The position numbers and the translations under genes are program-made. A model generated the notes under the pieces. The model ran no database searches, was not told where the DNA came from, and worked only from the letters and a program-made list of their open reading frames with translations. DNA of 64,000 nucleotides. Origin: an uncultured Hungatella sp. (GTDB lineage Bacteria > Bacillota > Clostridia > Lachnospirales > Lachnospiraceae). The number at the start of each line of letters is the position of its first letter. Within the stretch, counting starts at the first letter, position 1. The stretch covers positions 149,700-213,699 of the forward strand of contig CAJUEJ010000004.1 of NCBI GenBank assembly GCA_910585435.1. The letters run 5' to 3'. Shown in pieces: positions 44,420 through 53,460 of the stretch.

Positions 44420-44448
44420 TTGCATGACAGGAGATAACATGGTATACT
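44420..44448 (+). promoter_or_regulatory. Promoter of the GNAT-deoC-cdd operon
   Basis: TTGCAT at 44420-44425, 17 bases, TATACT at 44443-44448. Transcription would start near 44455, exactly where repeat copy B begins, so the repeat forms the leader. Confidence 0.7.
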
Positions 44449-44453
44449 ATTCT

Positions 44454-44628
44454 CACAGTAAACCCCCATGCCGCTTTCCCGGCACCACTATGAATGAAAG
44501 GGGGTTTACTATGAACCCTCCGGGGGATGCACACGGAATGCAAAAACGGCATTCCGGCGCCGTACGGTCAGCGCAGCAAGTGCGCAGACCTGCCATGAGG
44601 ATTCGATACTTTCACAGTAACCCCATAG
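44454..44628 (+). repeat. Dispersed repeat element, copy B
   Basis: Edges are direct repeats, CACAGTAAACCCCCATG (44454-44470) and CACAGTAACCCCATAG (44613-44628). Inside are a perfect 11-bp stem (AGTAAACCCCC 44457-44467 with 44500-44510) and a 7-bp stem (GGAATGC 44535-44541 with GCATTCC 44549-44555). The core 44524-44560 matches copy A in the trpB leader. It spans the 5' leader between the promoter and the acetyltransferase start. Confidence 0.7.
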
Positions 44629-44672
44629 CAACCAAAGAATTCAAAAAGCACGTTTCAGGGAGGAAACAGATT

Positions 44673-45458
44673 ATGATGATTGAACTTGGAAGAGAAAAAC
44701 GTCAGACTATACGGTCGATCTGTGAAGCAAGTGAGGAAGTACTGGTGCGCGGAGCCGTGGAGGGAACGGTGGGACGGGTATGGGTTCCAAAGCTGGAGAA
44801 TTCCTCTTATTGTCTGATTTTAGTCGGTGATTATGCATATCTGACAGGGCTTCCGCCTAAGGGACGCCTTTCCCTGGAGCTGAAAAGCCAGATTTATCAG
44901 TGTGCCTCTCATGCATATCTGATTCCCCAGGATGAGCTGTGGGCTGACTGGATAGAAGAAGAGTTTATGGGGCAGATCCGCAAGGTAAGCCGGTACGCTC
45001 TTAAAAAATCTGAGCATCACTTTGATATGGGAGTCTTAAAACAATATATCAGTTCCATCCCCAAGGGAATCCACATGAGACAGCTGGACGGTCCGCTGTA
45101 CCGCCAGGCGTTTAAGCAGCCGTGGAGCCATAATCTGTGCATGAACTTTGAGGATGAGAATCATTTTATAGAGAAAGGATTCGGCTACGGAGCCTTAAAG
45201 GGCAAGGAGCTTGTGGCAGGCTGTTCCGCCTGCGGGGCAAGCGAGGGCATCGTGGAGGTTCAGGTAAGCACCAGGAAGGATTACCGGAGACAGGGGCTGG
45301 CCCTGGCATGCAGCGCTGCTTTTCTCCTGGAATGCCTGGGGAAAAACCTGATTCCCAACTGGAGTGCCGTCAATCTTCAGTCCGTCGGGCTTGCGGAGAA
45401 GCTGGGCTATGTATACGACAGAGAGTACCAGGTATATCAAATAAAAGGAGAACTGTAA
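44673..45458 (+). CDS. GNAT-family acetyltransferase
   Basis: A 261-residue protein whose C-terminal ~100 residues are a GNAT fold: AGCSACGASEGIVEVQVSTR followed by the acetyl-CoA loop KDYRRQGLALACSAAFLLEC and IPNWSAVNLQSVGLAEKLGY. The N-terminal half is a separate domain seen in GNAT_acetyltran-type Firmicute proteins. ATG 44673 follows AGGGAGGA; longer upstream reading is through the repeat element and is not credible. First gene before deoC; substrate unknown. Confidence 0.88.
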   Translation: MMIELGREKRQTIRSICEASEEVLVRGAVEGTVGRVWVPKLENSSYCLILVGDYAYLTGLPPKGRLSLELKSQIYQCASHAYLIPQDELWADWIEEEFMGQIRKVSRYALKKSEHHFDMGVLKQYISSIPKGIHMRQLDGPLYRQAFKQPWSHNLCMNFEDENHFIEKGFGYGALKGKELVAGCSACGASEGIVEVQVSTRKDYRRQGLALACSAAFLLECLGKNLIPNWSAVNLQSVGLAEKLGYVYDREYQVYQIKGEL

Positions 45459-45459
45459 G

Positions 45460-46152
45460 ATGGACAAGAAAAAAATTCTTCATGCAGTAGACCACACCCT
45501 GCTGTCCCAGCAGGCCACCTGGGAGGAGATCCGCCAGATTTGCGATGATGCCATAAAATACGGCACAGCCTCTGTCTGTATTCCTCCTTCCTATGTACGG
45601 CAGGCCAAAGAATATGTGGGAGAAAAGATGGCGGTATGCACGGTCATCGGTTTCCCCAACGGCTATCACACTACGGCGGTGAAAGTCTTTGAGACGGAGG
45701 ACGCCCTGGAGAACGGCGCCGACGAGATTGACATGGTTATCAATATCGGAGATCTGAAAAGCAGGCAGTACGAAAAGGTCCTGGAAGAAATCCGATCCGT
45801 CAAAGCAGTATGCGACACCCATATCCTGAAGGTCATTATCGAAACCTGTCTTCTCACAGAAGAAGAAAAAATCAGGATGTGCCAGATAGTCACAGAAGCA
45901 GGCGCCGATTTTATCAAAACCTCCACAGGCTTTTCAAAGGGAGGCGCTACCTTTGAGGACATCTCCCTGTTTAAAAAGCATGTGGGAGGAAAGGTGAAGA
46001 TAAAGGCAGCAGGAGGAATCTCCTCCCTTGAGGATGGAGAAAAATTCATGGAGCTTGGGGCAGAGCGCCTGGGCACCAGCCGAATCGTAAAAATAGTGAA
46101 AGCAGAGGAGGAGAGCAATGGACACAAAGACCTTGATCCAGGCAGCTATTAA
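45460..46152 (+). CDS. deoC: Deoxyribose-phosphate aldolase
   Basis: DeoC cleaves 2-deoxyribose-5-phosphate to acetaldehyde and glyceraldehyde-3-phosphate. VDHTLLSQQATWEEI, VCTVIGFPNGYH, ADEIDMVINIG, the Schiff-base lysine in DFIKTSTGF and the later IKAAGGI lysine are present. AAAGGAG lies within the end of the acetyltransferase gene. It overlaps cdd by 35 bases. Confidence 0.97.
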   Translation: MDKKKILHAVDHTLLSQQATWEEIRQICDDAIKYGTASVCIPPSYVRQAKEYVGEKMAVCTVIGFPNGYHTTAVKVFETEDALENGADEIDMVINIGDLKSRQYEKVLEEIRSVKAVCDTHILKVIIETCLLTEEEKIRMCQIVTEAGADFIKTSTGFSKGGATFEDISLFKKHVGGKVKIKAAGGISSLEDGEKFMELGAERLGTSRIVKIVKAEEESNGHKDLDPGSY

Positions 46153-46528
46153 GGCACTTCCAGGCTCCTACGTGCCCTATTCCCATTTCCACGTAGCCGC
46201 CGCCCTGCTGTGTAAGGACCAGACCGTATACACAGGAATCAACATTGAAAATGCGGCCTATTCCCCCACTATCTGTGCGGAGAGAAGCGCCTTTGTGCGG
46301 GCTGTCAATGATGGAAAAAGAGAGTTTGAAGCCATCGTCATCTGCGGAGGAAAAGAAGGTGTGATCACAGATTACTGTCCCCCCTGCGGCGTATGCAGGC
46401 AGGTAATGCGGGAATTCTGTGACCCGGATGCCTTTCAGGTGATTTTAGCCAAATCTGTGGAAGAGTACAAAACCTTTACCTTAAACCAGCTTCTTCCTCT
46501 GGGCTTCGGCCCGGAAAATTTGTCCTGA
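46118..46528 (+). CDS. cdd: Cytidine deaminase
   Basis: A 136-residue zinc enzyme with the active-site motifs CAERSAF (zinc Cys and catalytic Glu) and CPPCGVCRQ (two zinc cysteines), and VPYSHFHVAAAL for substrate binding. It deaminates cytidine and deoxycytidine and fits with deoC in nucleoside salvage. Overlapping start suggests translational coupling. Confidence 0.96.
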   Translation: MDTKTLIQAAIKALPGSYVPYSHFHVAAALLCKDQTVYTGINIENAAYSPTICAERSAFVRAVNDGKREFEAIVICGGKEGVITDYCPPCGVCRQVMREFCDPDAFQVILAKSVEEYKTFTLNQLLPLGFGPENLS

Positions 46529-46667
46529 TCACGTATAACGAAAGGGGAAGACACATACATTGAATCAGGGAGATGCCCCATTATTTTTCCCAGGCGGCTT
46601 TCAGTGCAATCAGCAATTCACTAATAAAAAAAGTAATGAATTACCAGATTTTCATGTGAAAATAGGA

Positions 46668-46696
46668 TTGAAAAACGTTATATAGTAGTGTATAAT
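46668..46696 (+). promoter_or_regulatory. Strong promoter of the 6S-like RNA
   Basis: TTGAAA at 46668-46673 and a consensus TATAAT at 46691-46696 with a 17-base spacer. Confidence 0.85.
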
Positions 46697-46702
46697 GTTC
46701 CT

Positions 46703-46928
46703 AGAAAAAAACAAAAGTAACTCCTGAAATGTTCGATACTCTTACAATTTTTGAACCTACATTATGACATAAGGGATTCCTATATTTTCTGGCGGATGTC
46801 AGGCCTCCGTTCGAGTGGAAGGCAGAAGCCAGAGTGCGGTCACCCACCTAGCATGGCTAGGAGTCAAAAGGTAAGAACCGGCATTTTGGGGTTACAAAAG
46901 AAAAGCAGCGAGAAATCGCTGCTTTTAT
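46703..46928 (+). ncRNA. ssrS: 6S RNA candidate
   Basis: A non-coding unit of about 220 bases lies between a strong promoter and an intrinsic terminator. The 5' tract AACTCC-TG-AAATGTT (46719-46733) pairs with GGCATTT-T-GGGGTT (46880-46893), forming the closing stem. The 5' CTCCTGAAATGTTCG resembles the E. coli 6S 5' region. Internally TTTTGA pairs with TCAAAA, CCTAGC-ATG-GCTAGG forms a hairpin, and CTGGC/GCCAG with GCCTCC/GGAAGGC forms a terminal stem. A long rod with an open centre is the 6S architecture, which sequesters housekeeping RNA polymerase. The identification is by structure and partial sequence likeness only. Confidence 0.7.
46902..46928 (+). terminator. Intrinsic terminator of the 6S-like RNA
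   Basis: AAAGCAGCGA-GAAA-TCGCTGCTTT is a perfect 10-bp stem with a tetraloop and a T-rich tail. Confidence 0.9.
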
Positions 46929-47041
46929 ATTACTGAAAACCCTTTGCATTTTATGGAAATTGTGGTACTCTTATACTGTAAAAAAAGCTGACAGCATTCC
47001 GGCTGTTATGACAAGAAAAAGCAAAGGACGATAATAATTTC

Positions 47042-48256
47042 ATGAAAGAACATAAATTTTACGAATATGTCTGCTGGGGAGTAACGGCAGTGGTGGTGAT
47101 TATTTCCTGTATTCTGGTGGCCCTTTTATTCCTGCGCTGGCAGACAGTCAGGCAGGCCATCCGCACAGTGAATACCATACTGGCTCCCATCACCTACGGG
47201 GCGATTCTGGCATATCTGCTGTCGCCTGTGTACAATCGCCTGAGGATTCTTTTAAAAAAAGGTGTGAAAAAAGAAAGCACGGTGAAGGCAGGGGCAACTG
47301 TGGGAAGCCTTATACTTCTTGTGGCAGTGGTGTTCGGGCTGTTTTCCATGATTATCCCGGAGGTCTGGAAAAGTATTGCAGGCATTATCAATTCCATTCC
47401 CACCTATGCCCAGGTTATCTCCGGATGGATCGAGGAGATCTTTGCCAATAATCCGGACGTGGAGGCCGCTATATTGGACAACTACAACGAGGCGGTGGAA
47501 AAGCTGGTTACCTGGCTTCAGTCAGAGACCGGGCTTATGGCTAACATCGAGAAGGTTCTGACCGGGCTGTACACAGGGGTTATCAGCATCATCAATGCGG
47601 TAAAGAATATTTTGATCGGTATCATCGTCATGGTATATCTGCTGAACATCAAAGACACACTGTGCGCCCAGGGGAAAAAGATTATATACGGCCTTTTTTC
47701 CATCCATGTGGCCAATGAGATTGTGGAGAAGCTGCGGTTTGTCCATAAGGTATTCGGCGGATTTATCATCGGCAAGCTGGTGGATTCCCTGATTATCGGT
47801 ATCATCACATTTATCTGGCTCAGCATCCTTAAGATGCCCTATACCTTGTTAATCAGTGTGATTATCGGCGTGACCAATATCATTCCGTTTTTCGGGCCTT
47901 TTATCGGAGCCATACCCAGCGCCATCCTGCTTCTTCTGGTCAGTCCGAAGCAGTGCATCTGGTTTCTGGTGTCCATCCTGGTGATTCAGCAGTTTGACGG
48001 CAATATTTTAGGGCCGAAGATCCTGGGCAATTCCACCGGCGTATCCAGCTTCTGGGTGTTGTTCTCCATCCTGTTTTTCGGAGGGATCATGGGGCCGGCA
48101 GGCATGATCATCGGTGTGCCTACGTTTGCGGTTATTTACAGGCTGGTTGCAGAATTTGTGGAGAAAAGGCTTGCGGCCAGGGAGCTGTCCACAGCCACAG
48201 AGGATTACGGGGATTTAGACTATATAGATGAAAAGAAAAAAACATATATCAGGTAG
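47042..48256 (+). CDS. AI-2E-family membrane transporter (PF01594 type)
   Basis: A 404-residue polytopic protein with about seven to eight hydrophobic segments (VTAVVVIISCILVALLFL, SLILLVAVVFGLFSMI, ILIGIIVMVYLLNI and others). The conserved tract is VIIGVTNIIPFFGPFIGAIP, followed by IQQFDGNILGPKILG and GPAGMIIGVPTFAV. Substrates differ between members and are not predictable here. AAAGGA precedes ATG 47042. It appears to be co-transcribed with the SpoIID-like gene five bases downstream. Confidence 0.92.
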   Translation: MKEHKFYEYVCWGVTAVVVIISCILVALLFLRWQTVRQAIRTVNTILAPITYGAILAYLLSPVYNRLRILLKKGVKKESTVKAGATVGSLILLVAVVFGLFSMIIPEVWKSIAGIINSIPTYAQVISGWIEEIFANNPDVEAAILDNYNEAVEKLVTWLQSETGLMANIEKVLTGLYTGVISIINAVKNILIGIIVMVYLLNIKDTLCAQGKKIIYGLFSIHVANEIVEKLRFVHKVFGGFIIGKLVDSLIIGIITFIWLSILKMPYTLLISVIIGVTNIIPFFGPFIGAIPSAILLLLVSPKQCIWFLVSILVIQQFDGNILGPKILGNSTGVSSFWVLFSILFFGGIMGPAGMIIGVPTFAVIYRLVAEFVEKRLAARELSTATEDYGDLDYIDEKKKTYIR

Positions 48257-48261
48257 GGCGT

Positions 48262-50508
48262 ATGAAGAGAAAAAGAATGTTAGGCTGGATGATAGGGGTT
48301 CCCCTGGTGATTGTTGTTTTGATCGGAATCATTTTGTGGAAAGAACCTGAGAGGGAAGGGATTTCCAGAGCTGCTGCCTACAAATCAGCAGCTCTTTTTC
48401 TTACCACTCCCGATGAGTGCCGGAAAGAAGCGAAGGAGGAGAACTCTTATTTTCCTGCAGGAAGCCAGGATAGCTGGTACGTAAAATACATGGATTACCT
48501 GTACCGCCATGGCATGATTTCCGAGGAGCTGACACCGGCCTCTTTAAAGGAGGCAGAAGGGCAGCTGACGTATGAGGAAGCGGCTTATTTTTTGGGAAAT
48601 GTGTCTGAGAAGCTGGCAGGCCAGGTGACGGTGACGAAAAAAAACCGGAAGAAACCGTTTCCTGAGGATGAATGGTGGGCTTTGTATGACAGGCTGTGTC
48701 AGGAAAGGGAGGACGGGCAGGTAAAGGAAAAGCATCTGCTGATCTGCGGAACGCCGGAAAGTGTGGAGGAGGAGGAAGCGTGGGTTGTACATACGGACCA
48801 GGGCCGGTTCGGGTTTGAGGGCCTGGCTATGTCCCGATATCTGGACACAGAGCTTGTGGTGCTTGTACGGGACAGCGAAATCATCCGGGTCAAGGAGAAG
48901 GCAAGCGATGACGTGGTATATAAAAATGTGTGGATTTCCGGGGCAACCCAGGAGAAGCTGACCGGATACGTGGGAAGCATCACAAGGGATTTTTCTGTAA
49001 AGAAGAAGATAAAGTCTCCAAAAGAAATGGAAGGCCAGGTGGCTGACCTTTATCTGTCGCAGGGGGAGATCAAGAAAATCACTTTAAAGAAGGAGCGGAT
49101 CGGAGGGAAGGTACTGTCTGTAAAGGATGATTCCATTGAACTGGAGGGCTACGGGGAGGTGCCTGTGGAAGAGGGGTTCTGCGTATACAAGCTGTACGGA
49201 GATTTTGAACGGCAGAGCGTGGCCAATATCCTGGTGGGATATGACTGTCAGGAATTTGTGGCGGCAGACGGGAAGCTGTGTGCGGCTCTGATTGTCAGGC
49301 CTTTTGAGGCAGATACCATCCGGGTTCTGGTGATGGACACCAATTTCCAGTCCCTGTTCCATGACAGCATTGAGCTGGAGTTTTTAAGCGGCGGAACCTA
49401 TACGGTGGACAAAAAGGAGTATTCGTTTAACAGCGGGGATACCATGACGCTTACACCGGAGGATGAGCTTTTAAAGAAAGGCAGAATCATTTTCCAGCCG
49501 GACGATACGGAGAGAGGGATCCGGGTGCTGTCTGTGGAGAGGGCCTGCGGAAAGCCTGCCTACCCGGGGCGTCTGGAAATCGACAGGGAGGAGAATTCCC
49601 TTGTGCTGGTAAATGAGCTGTACCTGGAAAGCTATCTGAAAAGGGTGGTGCCCAGCGAGATGCCGGCCAGCTATGAAAAGGAGGCACTGAAAGCCCAGGC
49701 AGTCTGTGCCAGAACCTATGCCTGCAGGCAGATTCAGGGAAACAGCTACAAGCAGTACGGTGCCCATGTGGATGACAGCATCCGGTTCCAGGTGTACAAC
49801 AACCTGGATGTAAGCAGCGGGACAGATATGGCAGTAAGTGAGACCTACGGGGAGCTTTTGATGTGTGAGGGCCAGGCAGCGGAGGCATTTTATTTTTCCA
49901 CTTCCTGCGGCCACACCACAGACGGTACCATATGGGGGGCAGAGCTGTCGGAGGTTCCTCACCTTAAGGGAGTCGCGGTGAAGGAGGGTGGAGGACAGAG
50001 GGATCTGCTGTCCAACCAGGCCTTTGAGGCGTTTATAAAAGACAGGGCAGAAGGGTATGAAGCAGACTTTCCTTTCTACCGATGGAACACAAAGCTTACC
50101 AGCAGGCAGCTGGAGCAGAAGCTGCCGGATATCGGAACCATCACAAAGCTTACTGTGGAGGAGCGCTCCACAGGGGGGATCGGAAAGGTACTGGTGGCGG
50201 AGGGGACTGAAGGGAGCCGCAGGATTCAGGGAGAAGGCTCCATCCGCTCCACCCTGGGAAACACGGAGCTGGTAATCCAGAAGCAGGACGGTACTACGGT
50301 GACAGGATGGTCCTCCCTGCCCAGCTCTTTTATCGCCATCGACTGCGGCCAGCCGGATGAGAACCAGGTGACTGTTTTTACCATATATGGCGGCGGTTAC
50401 GGGCACGGCGTGGGTATGAGCCAGAACGGGGCCCAGGCCATGGCAAAGGCAGGGAAAACCTATAAGGAGATTCTGGGATTTTTCTTCAGCGGAATTGAGA
50501 TAAAATAG
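48262..50508 (+). CDS. SpoIID/LytB-domain protein, membrane-anchored
   Basis: One N-terminal transmembrane segment (MIGVPLVIVVLIGIILW) anchors a long extracytoplasmic part. The SpoIID domain begins LVLVNELYLESYLKRVVPSE and contains KAQAVCARTYACRQ, ending with GYGHGVGMSQNGAQAMAKAG. SpoIID proteins are lytic transglycosylases that process peptidoglycan during engulfment. At 748 residues it is about twice the length of SpoIID, with a ~400-residue N-terminal region of unknown function, so a role in vegetative wall turnover is equally possible. Confidence 0.88.
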   Translation: MKRKRMLGWMIGVPLVIVVLIGIILWKEPEREGISRAAAYKSAALFLTTPDECRKEAKEENSYFPAGSQDSWYVKYMDYLYRHGMISEELTPASLKEAEGQLTYEEAAYFLGNVSEKLAGQVTVTKKNRKKPFPEDEWWALYDRLCQEREDGQVKEKHLLICGTPESVEEEEAWVVHTDQGRFGFEGLAMSRYLDTELVVLVRDSEIIRVKEKASDDVVYKNVWISGATQEKLTGYVGSITRDFSVKKKIKSPKEMEGQVADLYLSQGEIKKITLKKERIGGKVLSVKDDSIELEGYGEVPVEEGFCVYKLYGDFERQSVANILVGYDCQEFVAADGKLCAALIVRPFEADTIRVLVMDTNFQSLFHDSIELEFLSGGTYTVDKKEYSFNSGDTMTLTPEDELLKKGRIIFQPDDTERGIRVLSVERACGKPAYPGRLEIDREENSLVLVNELYLESYLKRVVPSEMPASYEKEALKAQAVCARTYACRQIQGNSYKQYGAHVDDSIRFQVYNNLDVSSGTDMAVSETYGELLMCEGQAAEAFYFSTSCGHTTDGTIWGAELSEVPHLKGVAVKEGGGQRDLLSNQAFEAFIKDRAEGYEADFPFYRWNTKLTSRQLEQKLPDIGTITKLTVEERSTGGIGKVLVAEGTEGSRRIQGEGSIRSTLGNTELVIQKQDGTTVTGWSSLPSSFIAIDCGQPDENQVTVFTIYGGGYGHGVGMSQNGAQAMAKAGKTYKEILGFFFSGIEIK

Positions 50509-50609
50509 CACCTAAATCGGCAAAAATTATTCTGGAGAAAAATCCCGAAACAGGGTATAATGTAAAGAAAATAATGTTGTCCGAAGAACGGGCAAGAAGG
50601 AGGAGAAGG

Positions 50610-52346
50610 ATGGTAAATTTAAGGGAAAAACCGTTTTGTCTGGGGGATGAGGCGATTCAGTGGGTGGAAGATACCATCGCCGGCATGAGCCTGGATGAGA
50701 AGGCAGGGCAGCTGTTTGTCCAGATGCGAAAAAGCCTGGATGAGGAGGCTATCAAGGACACCCTGTCCAGGTATCATCAGGGCGGACTGAGATGGCAGGG
50801 CGGCGACCGCAAGCAGGTCTACAACCAGAATAAGACATATCAGGAGAATTCCAAGATTCCGCTTCTGATTGCCGCCAACTGCGACAACGGAGGAGACGGC
50901 TGCCTCTCTGAAGGTACTTTTGTAGCCACTGCGGTGGAGGCTGCTGCCGGCGAAGGCACGAAGACTGCTTACGACATCGGCTATGTGGCAGGGCGGGAGG
51001 CTTCCAGCGTAGGCGTAAACTGGATGTTCAACCCCTGTGCCGACATCTATATGAACTGGAGAAATACCATTGTCAATACCCGTGCTTACGGCGACAATCC
51101 TGACCGGGTCATCGAGAATATCCGGGAATTTATAAACGGAATCCATCAGAGCAACGTGGCCTGCTGCTGCAAGCATTTCCCAGGCGACGGGGTGGAGGAG
51201 AGAGATCAGCACCTGGTGCTGGGGGTTAATGATTTAAGCGTGGAGGAGTGGGACAAAACCTTCCGCAAGGTATACCAGACCATGATCGACGAAGGCCTGG
51301 AAAGCATCATGGTAGGCCATATCGCCCTTCCTGAGATGAGCCGGAAGCTGCGCCCGGGCATTAAGGATGAAGAGATTATGCCGGCGACCCTTGCTCCCGA
51401 GCTTCTCACCGACCTTCTGCGGGGAGAGATGGGCTTTAACGGTGTAGTCATAACTGACGCCTCCCACATGGCTGGCATTGCCTGTATGGAAAAGAGGGAG
51501 ATTGCAGTGCCCAAGGCTATTGCCAGCGGCTGCGATATGTTCCTGTTTACTAATGATGCGGAAGAGGATTTCGCATATATGAAAGCCGGCATTGAAAAGG
51601 GAGTCATCACAGAGGAACGATTAAGCGATGCCCTCCACAGAATCCTGGGCCTGAAAGCCAAACTTGGATTATATAAGAAAGAAAACGTAACGCCTGCACC
51701 AGAGATCAAGGATCAGGTAGTGGGATGTGAAGAGCATATCCGGCTGGCCCAGGAGGCGGCAGAGCGCTGTATCACCCTGGTAAAAGACACCAGGCATGAG
51801 CTTCCCATCAACCCGGCCCAGAAAAAGCGTGCCCGCCTGGTATTCATCCAGTCCACCCCTACCACCAAGGCGTATACAGGCGACCCGGTGAAGCAGGTGG
51901 TTATAGAAGAGCTGGAGAGGGCAGGATTTTCAGTAGATGTGGCTCCCAACTTCCATGATCTGGAGGTGGAGGAAGGGCCAAAGCCTGAGAATATGAGAAA
52001 AATGATGGAATGCGGCAGCATGAAGGATTTCCGGGAGAAGTACGACGTGGTATTCCTTGTGCTGAACATCAAGGGCTACGCCCAGGAGAACCACGTAAGG
52101 CTGCGCTGGAGCTGCAACCATTCCAGTGAGCTGCCATGGTATGTGACTGAGGTGCCTACCGTGGGAATCAGCTTAAATTATACCAACCATTTAATCGATG
52201 TTCCCCAGGTCCATGCTTTTGTCCATGCCTACGGAAATACCAGAATCTCCATCCGCACAGCTATCGAGAAGATCTGCGGAAAGAGTGAATTTAAAGGAAC
52301 CCCAAGCGACACAGTATTCTGCGGCAAGTGGGATACACGCCTGTAA
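50610..52346 (+). CDS. Glycoside hydrolase family 3 protein (beta-N-acetylglucosaminidase-like)
   Basis: The barrel shows MSLDEKAGQLFVQM, NPCADIYMNWRNTIVNTRAY, the KHFPGDG motif (about 187) with a D-x-H-like ERDQHL following, and VITDASHMAGI carrying the nucleophile Asp. A C-terminal GH3 alpha/beta domain follows. There is no signal peptide, so the substrate is likely imported muropeptide or oligosaccharide. ATG 50610 is preceded by GGAGGAGAAGG. A TATAAT-like element at 50558-50563 may be its promoter. Confidence 0.88.
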   Translation: MVNLREKPFCLGDEAIQWVEDTIAGMSLDEKAGQLFVQMRKSLDEEAIKDTLSRYHQGGLRWQGGDRKQVYNQNKTYQENSKIPLLIAANCDNGGDGCLSEGTFVATAVEAAAGEGTKTAYDIGYVAGREASSVGVNWMFNPCADIYMNWRNTIVNTRAYGDNPDRVIENIREFINGIHQSNVACCCKHFPGDGVEERDQHLVLGVNDLSVEEWDKTFRKVYQTMIDEGLESIMVGHIALPEMSRKLRPGIKDEEIMPATLAPELLTDLLRGEMGFNGVVITDASHMAGIACMEKREIAVPKAIASGCDMFLFTNDAEEDFAYMKAGIEKGVITEERLSDALHRILGLKAKLGLYKKENVTPAPEIKDQVVGCEEHIRLAQEAAERCITLVKDTRHELPINPAQKKRARLVFIQSTPTTKAYTGDPVKQVVIEELERAGFSVDVAPNFHDLEVEEGPKPENMRKMMECGSMKDFREKYDVVFLVLNIKGYAQENHVRLRWSCNHSSELPWYVTEVPTVGISLNYTNHLIDVPQVHAFVHAYGNTRISIRTAIEKICGKSEFKGTPSDTVFCGKWDTRL

Positions 52347-52441
52347 GCTGTCTTTTGAAATGCCTTCAGACAGCTGACAGACTCTCCGGTGGGGCTTACA
52401 TGAATCCGTGACCAATCCGCTGTGAATCTGTCACGGATTCA
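52346..52441. terminator. Two hairpins between convergent GH3 and pdaA genes
   Basis: AGCTGTCT (52346-52353) pairs with AGACAGCT (52368-52375). A perfect 12-bp stem TGAATCCGTGAC (52401-52412) pairs with 52430-52441, overlapping the pdaA stop. Neither has a strong T run, so termination by them is likely but not certain. Confidence 0.55.
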
Positions 52442-53324
52442 GTTCCTCCAAATCCCCGAACCGATATCCCATCTCCTCCCATCTCGTCAGAAGTTCATCC
52501 AGAATCTCCCCGTTGGTTTTTGAAGTACTGTGCAAAAGCACGACAGCCCCCGGGTGGATCCGTCCCAGCAGCTTTTTAAACGCCTCCTCATGGGAGGGTT
52601 GTTTATCTTCATACCAGTCCACATAAGCCAGACTCCAGAAAAAGGTGGTATACCCCAGATCTTTAGCCATTCTTAAATTGGCCTCGCTGTATTTCCCCTG
52701 AGGCGGCCGGTAGTATTTCTTCATAGGCTGTCCGGTGGTCTGCTGATACAAAGCTTCCAGATCGGTCAGTTCCTGATTAAAGGATTCTCTGGTAGAGATC
52801 CGGGACATATCCGGATGGTGGTATGTATGATTGCCTACCGTATGCCCTTCCTCCACCATTCTCTTTACCAGCTCCGGGCTGGTCTCCAGATAATTTCCCA
52901 CCAGAAAGAACGCGGCAGGGGCATGATGCTTTTTCAGTGCGTCCAAAATAGGGGCGGTGTTGCCGTTTTCATACCCTGCGTCAAAGGTCAGGTAAATGAC
53001 CTTCTCATCTGTCTGATTTACATAAAAGGCCTGAAACTGTTTCAGATAATCTGCTGTGGCGTTTCCCACAGGCGGTTTGCCCTCTTGCTGAAAGCTTAAC
53101 CCCCAGTTGCCTTCTGCAGAAGCAGGGACAGTCTGGGAGACGTCTGCATGGCTGCCTTTTGTCCCTGCCGCCTGCTCCTGCCGGATGGTATCCGCATTCC
53201 AGGAAGAGATCTGAAGAGGATTTTTATCTGCCATCCGGGCCGCACTGTCTCCCATGCAGAAGCACAGCACAGCCAGAAAAAACAGCTGAATAGATTTCCT
53301 GATATAAAAGTGAGGAGGCTTCAT
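52431..53324 (-). CDS. pdaA: Polysaccharide deacetylase, PdaA-like
   Basis: A signal or anchor segment (SIQLFFLAVLCFCMGDSA) leads to a NodB domain: YLTFDAGYENGNTAPILDAL with the catalytic and metal Asp, GHTVGNHTYHHPDMS with the metal histidines, YRPPQGKYSE and PGAVVLLHSTSK. The pattern TFDAGYENGNT fits delta-lactam-biosynthetic de-N-acetylases, which modify muramic acid in spore cortex. AGGAGC precedes the ATG. Its presence supports a spore-forming lineage. Confidence 0.9.
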   Translation of the reverse strand: MKPPHFYIRKSIQLFFLAVLCFCMGDSAARMADKNPLQISSWNADTIRQEQAAGTKGSHADVSQTVPASAEGNWGLSFQQEGKPPVGNATADYLKQFQAFYVNQTDEKVIYLTFDAGYENGNTAPILDALKKHHAPAAFFLVGNYLETSPELVKRMVEEGHTVGNHTYHHPDMSRISTRESFNQELTDLEALYQQTTGQPMKKYYRPPQGKYSEANLRMAKDLGYTTFFWSLAYVDWYEDKQPSHEEAFKKLLGRIHPGAVVLLHSTSKTNGEILDELLTRWEEMGYRFGDLEELNP

Positions 53325-53460
53325 AAATGCTCCTGAAAGTTTTTATAAAATCTATGAAATTCTGCTTGCAAAAATTCTTAAATGTGCTAAATTAGTATCT
53401 TGTACGCAACGTACGATTGGCCTTAAAAAGTATTTTTATTGAAAAGAGAGGACTGGAATT

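Noticed and set aside
44268..44672. Long N-terminal extension of the GNAT acetyltransferase
   Set aside because: The extension would start inside the sigma gene on the other strand and be translated from the repeat element; the AGGGAGGA site before 44673 gives a normal protein.
46751..46936. 61-residue open frame after cdd
   Set aside because: It is contained in the 6S-like RNA unit, has no ribosome-binding site and runs into the intrinsic terminator hairpin.
49471..50511. 346-residue minus-strand open frame opposite the SpoIID-like gene
   Set aside because: Antisense shadow of the recognisable SpoIID domain, with no family motifs.
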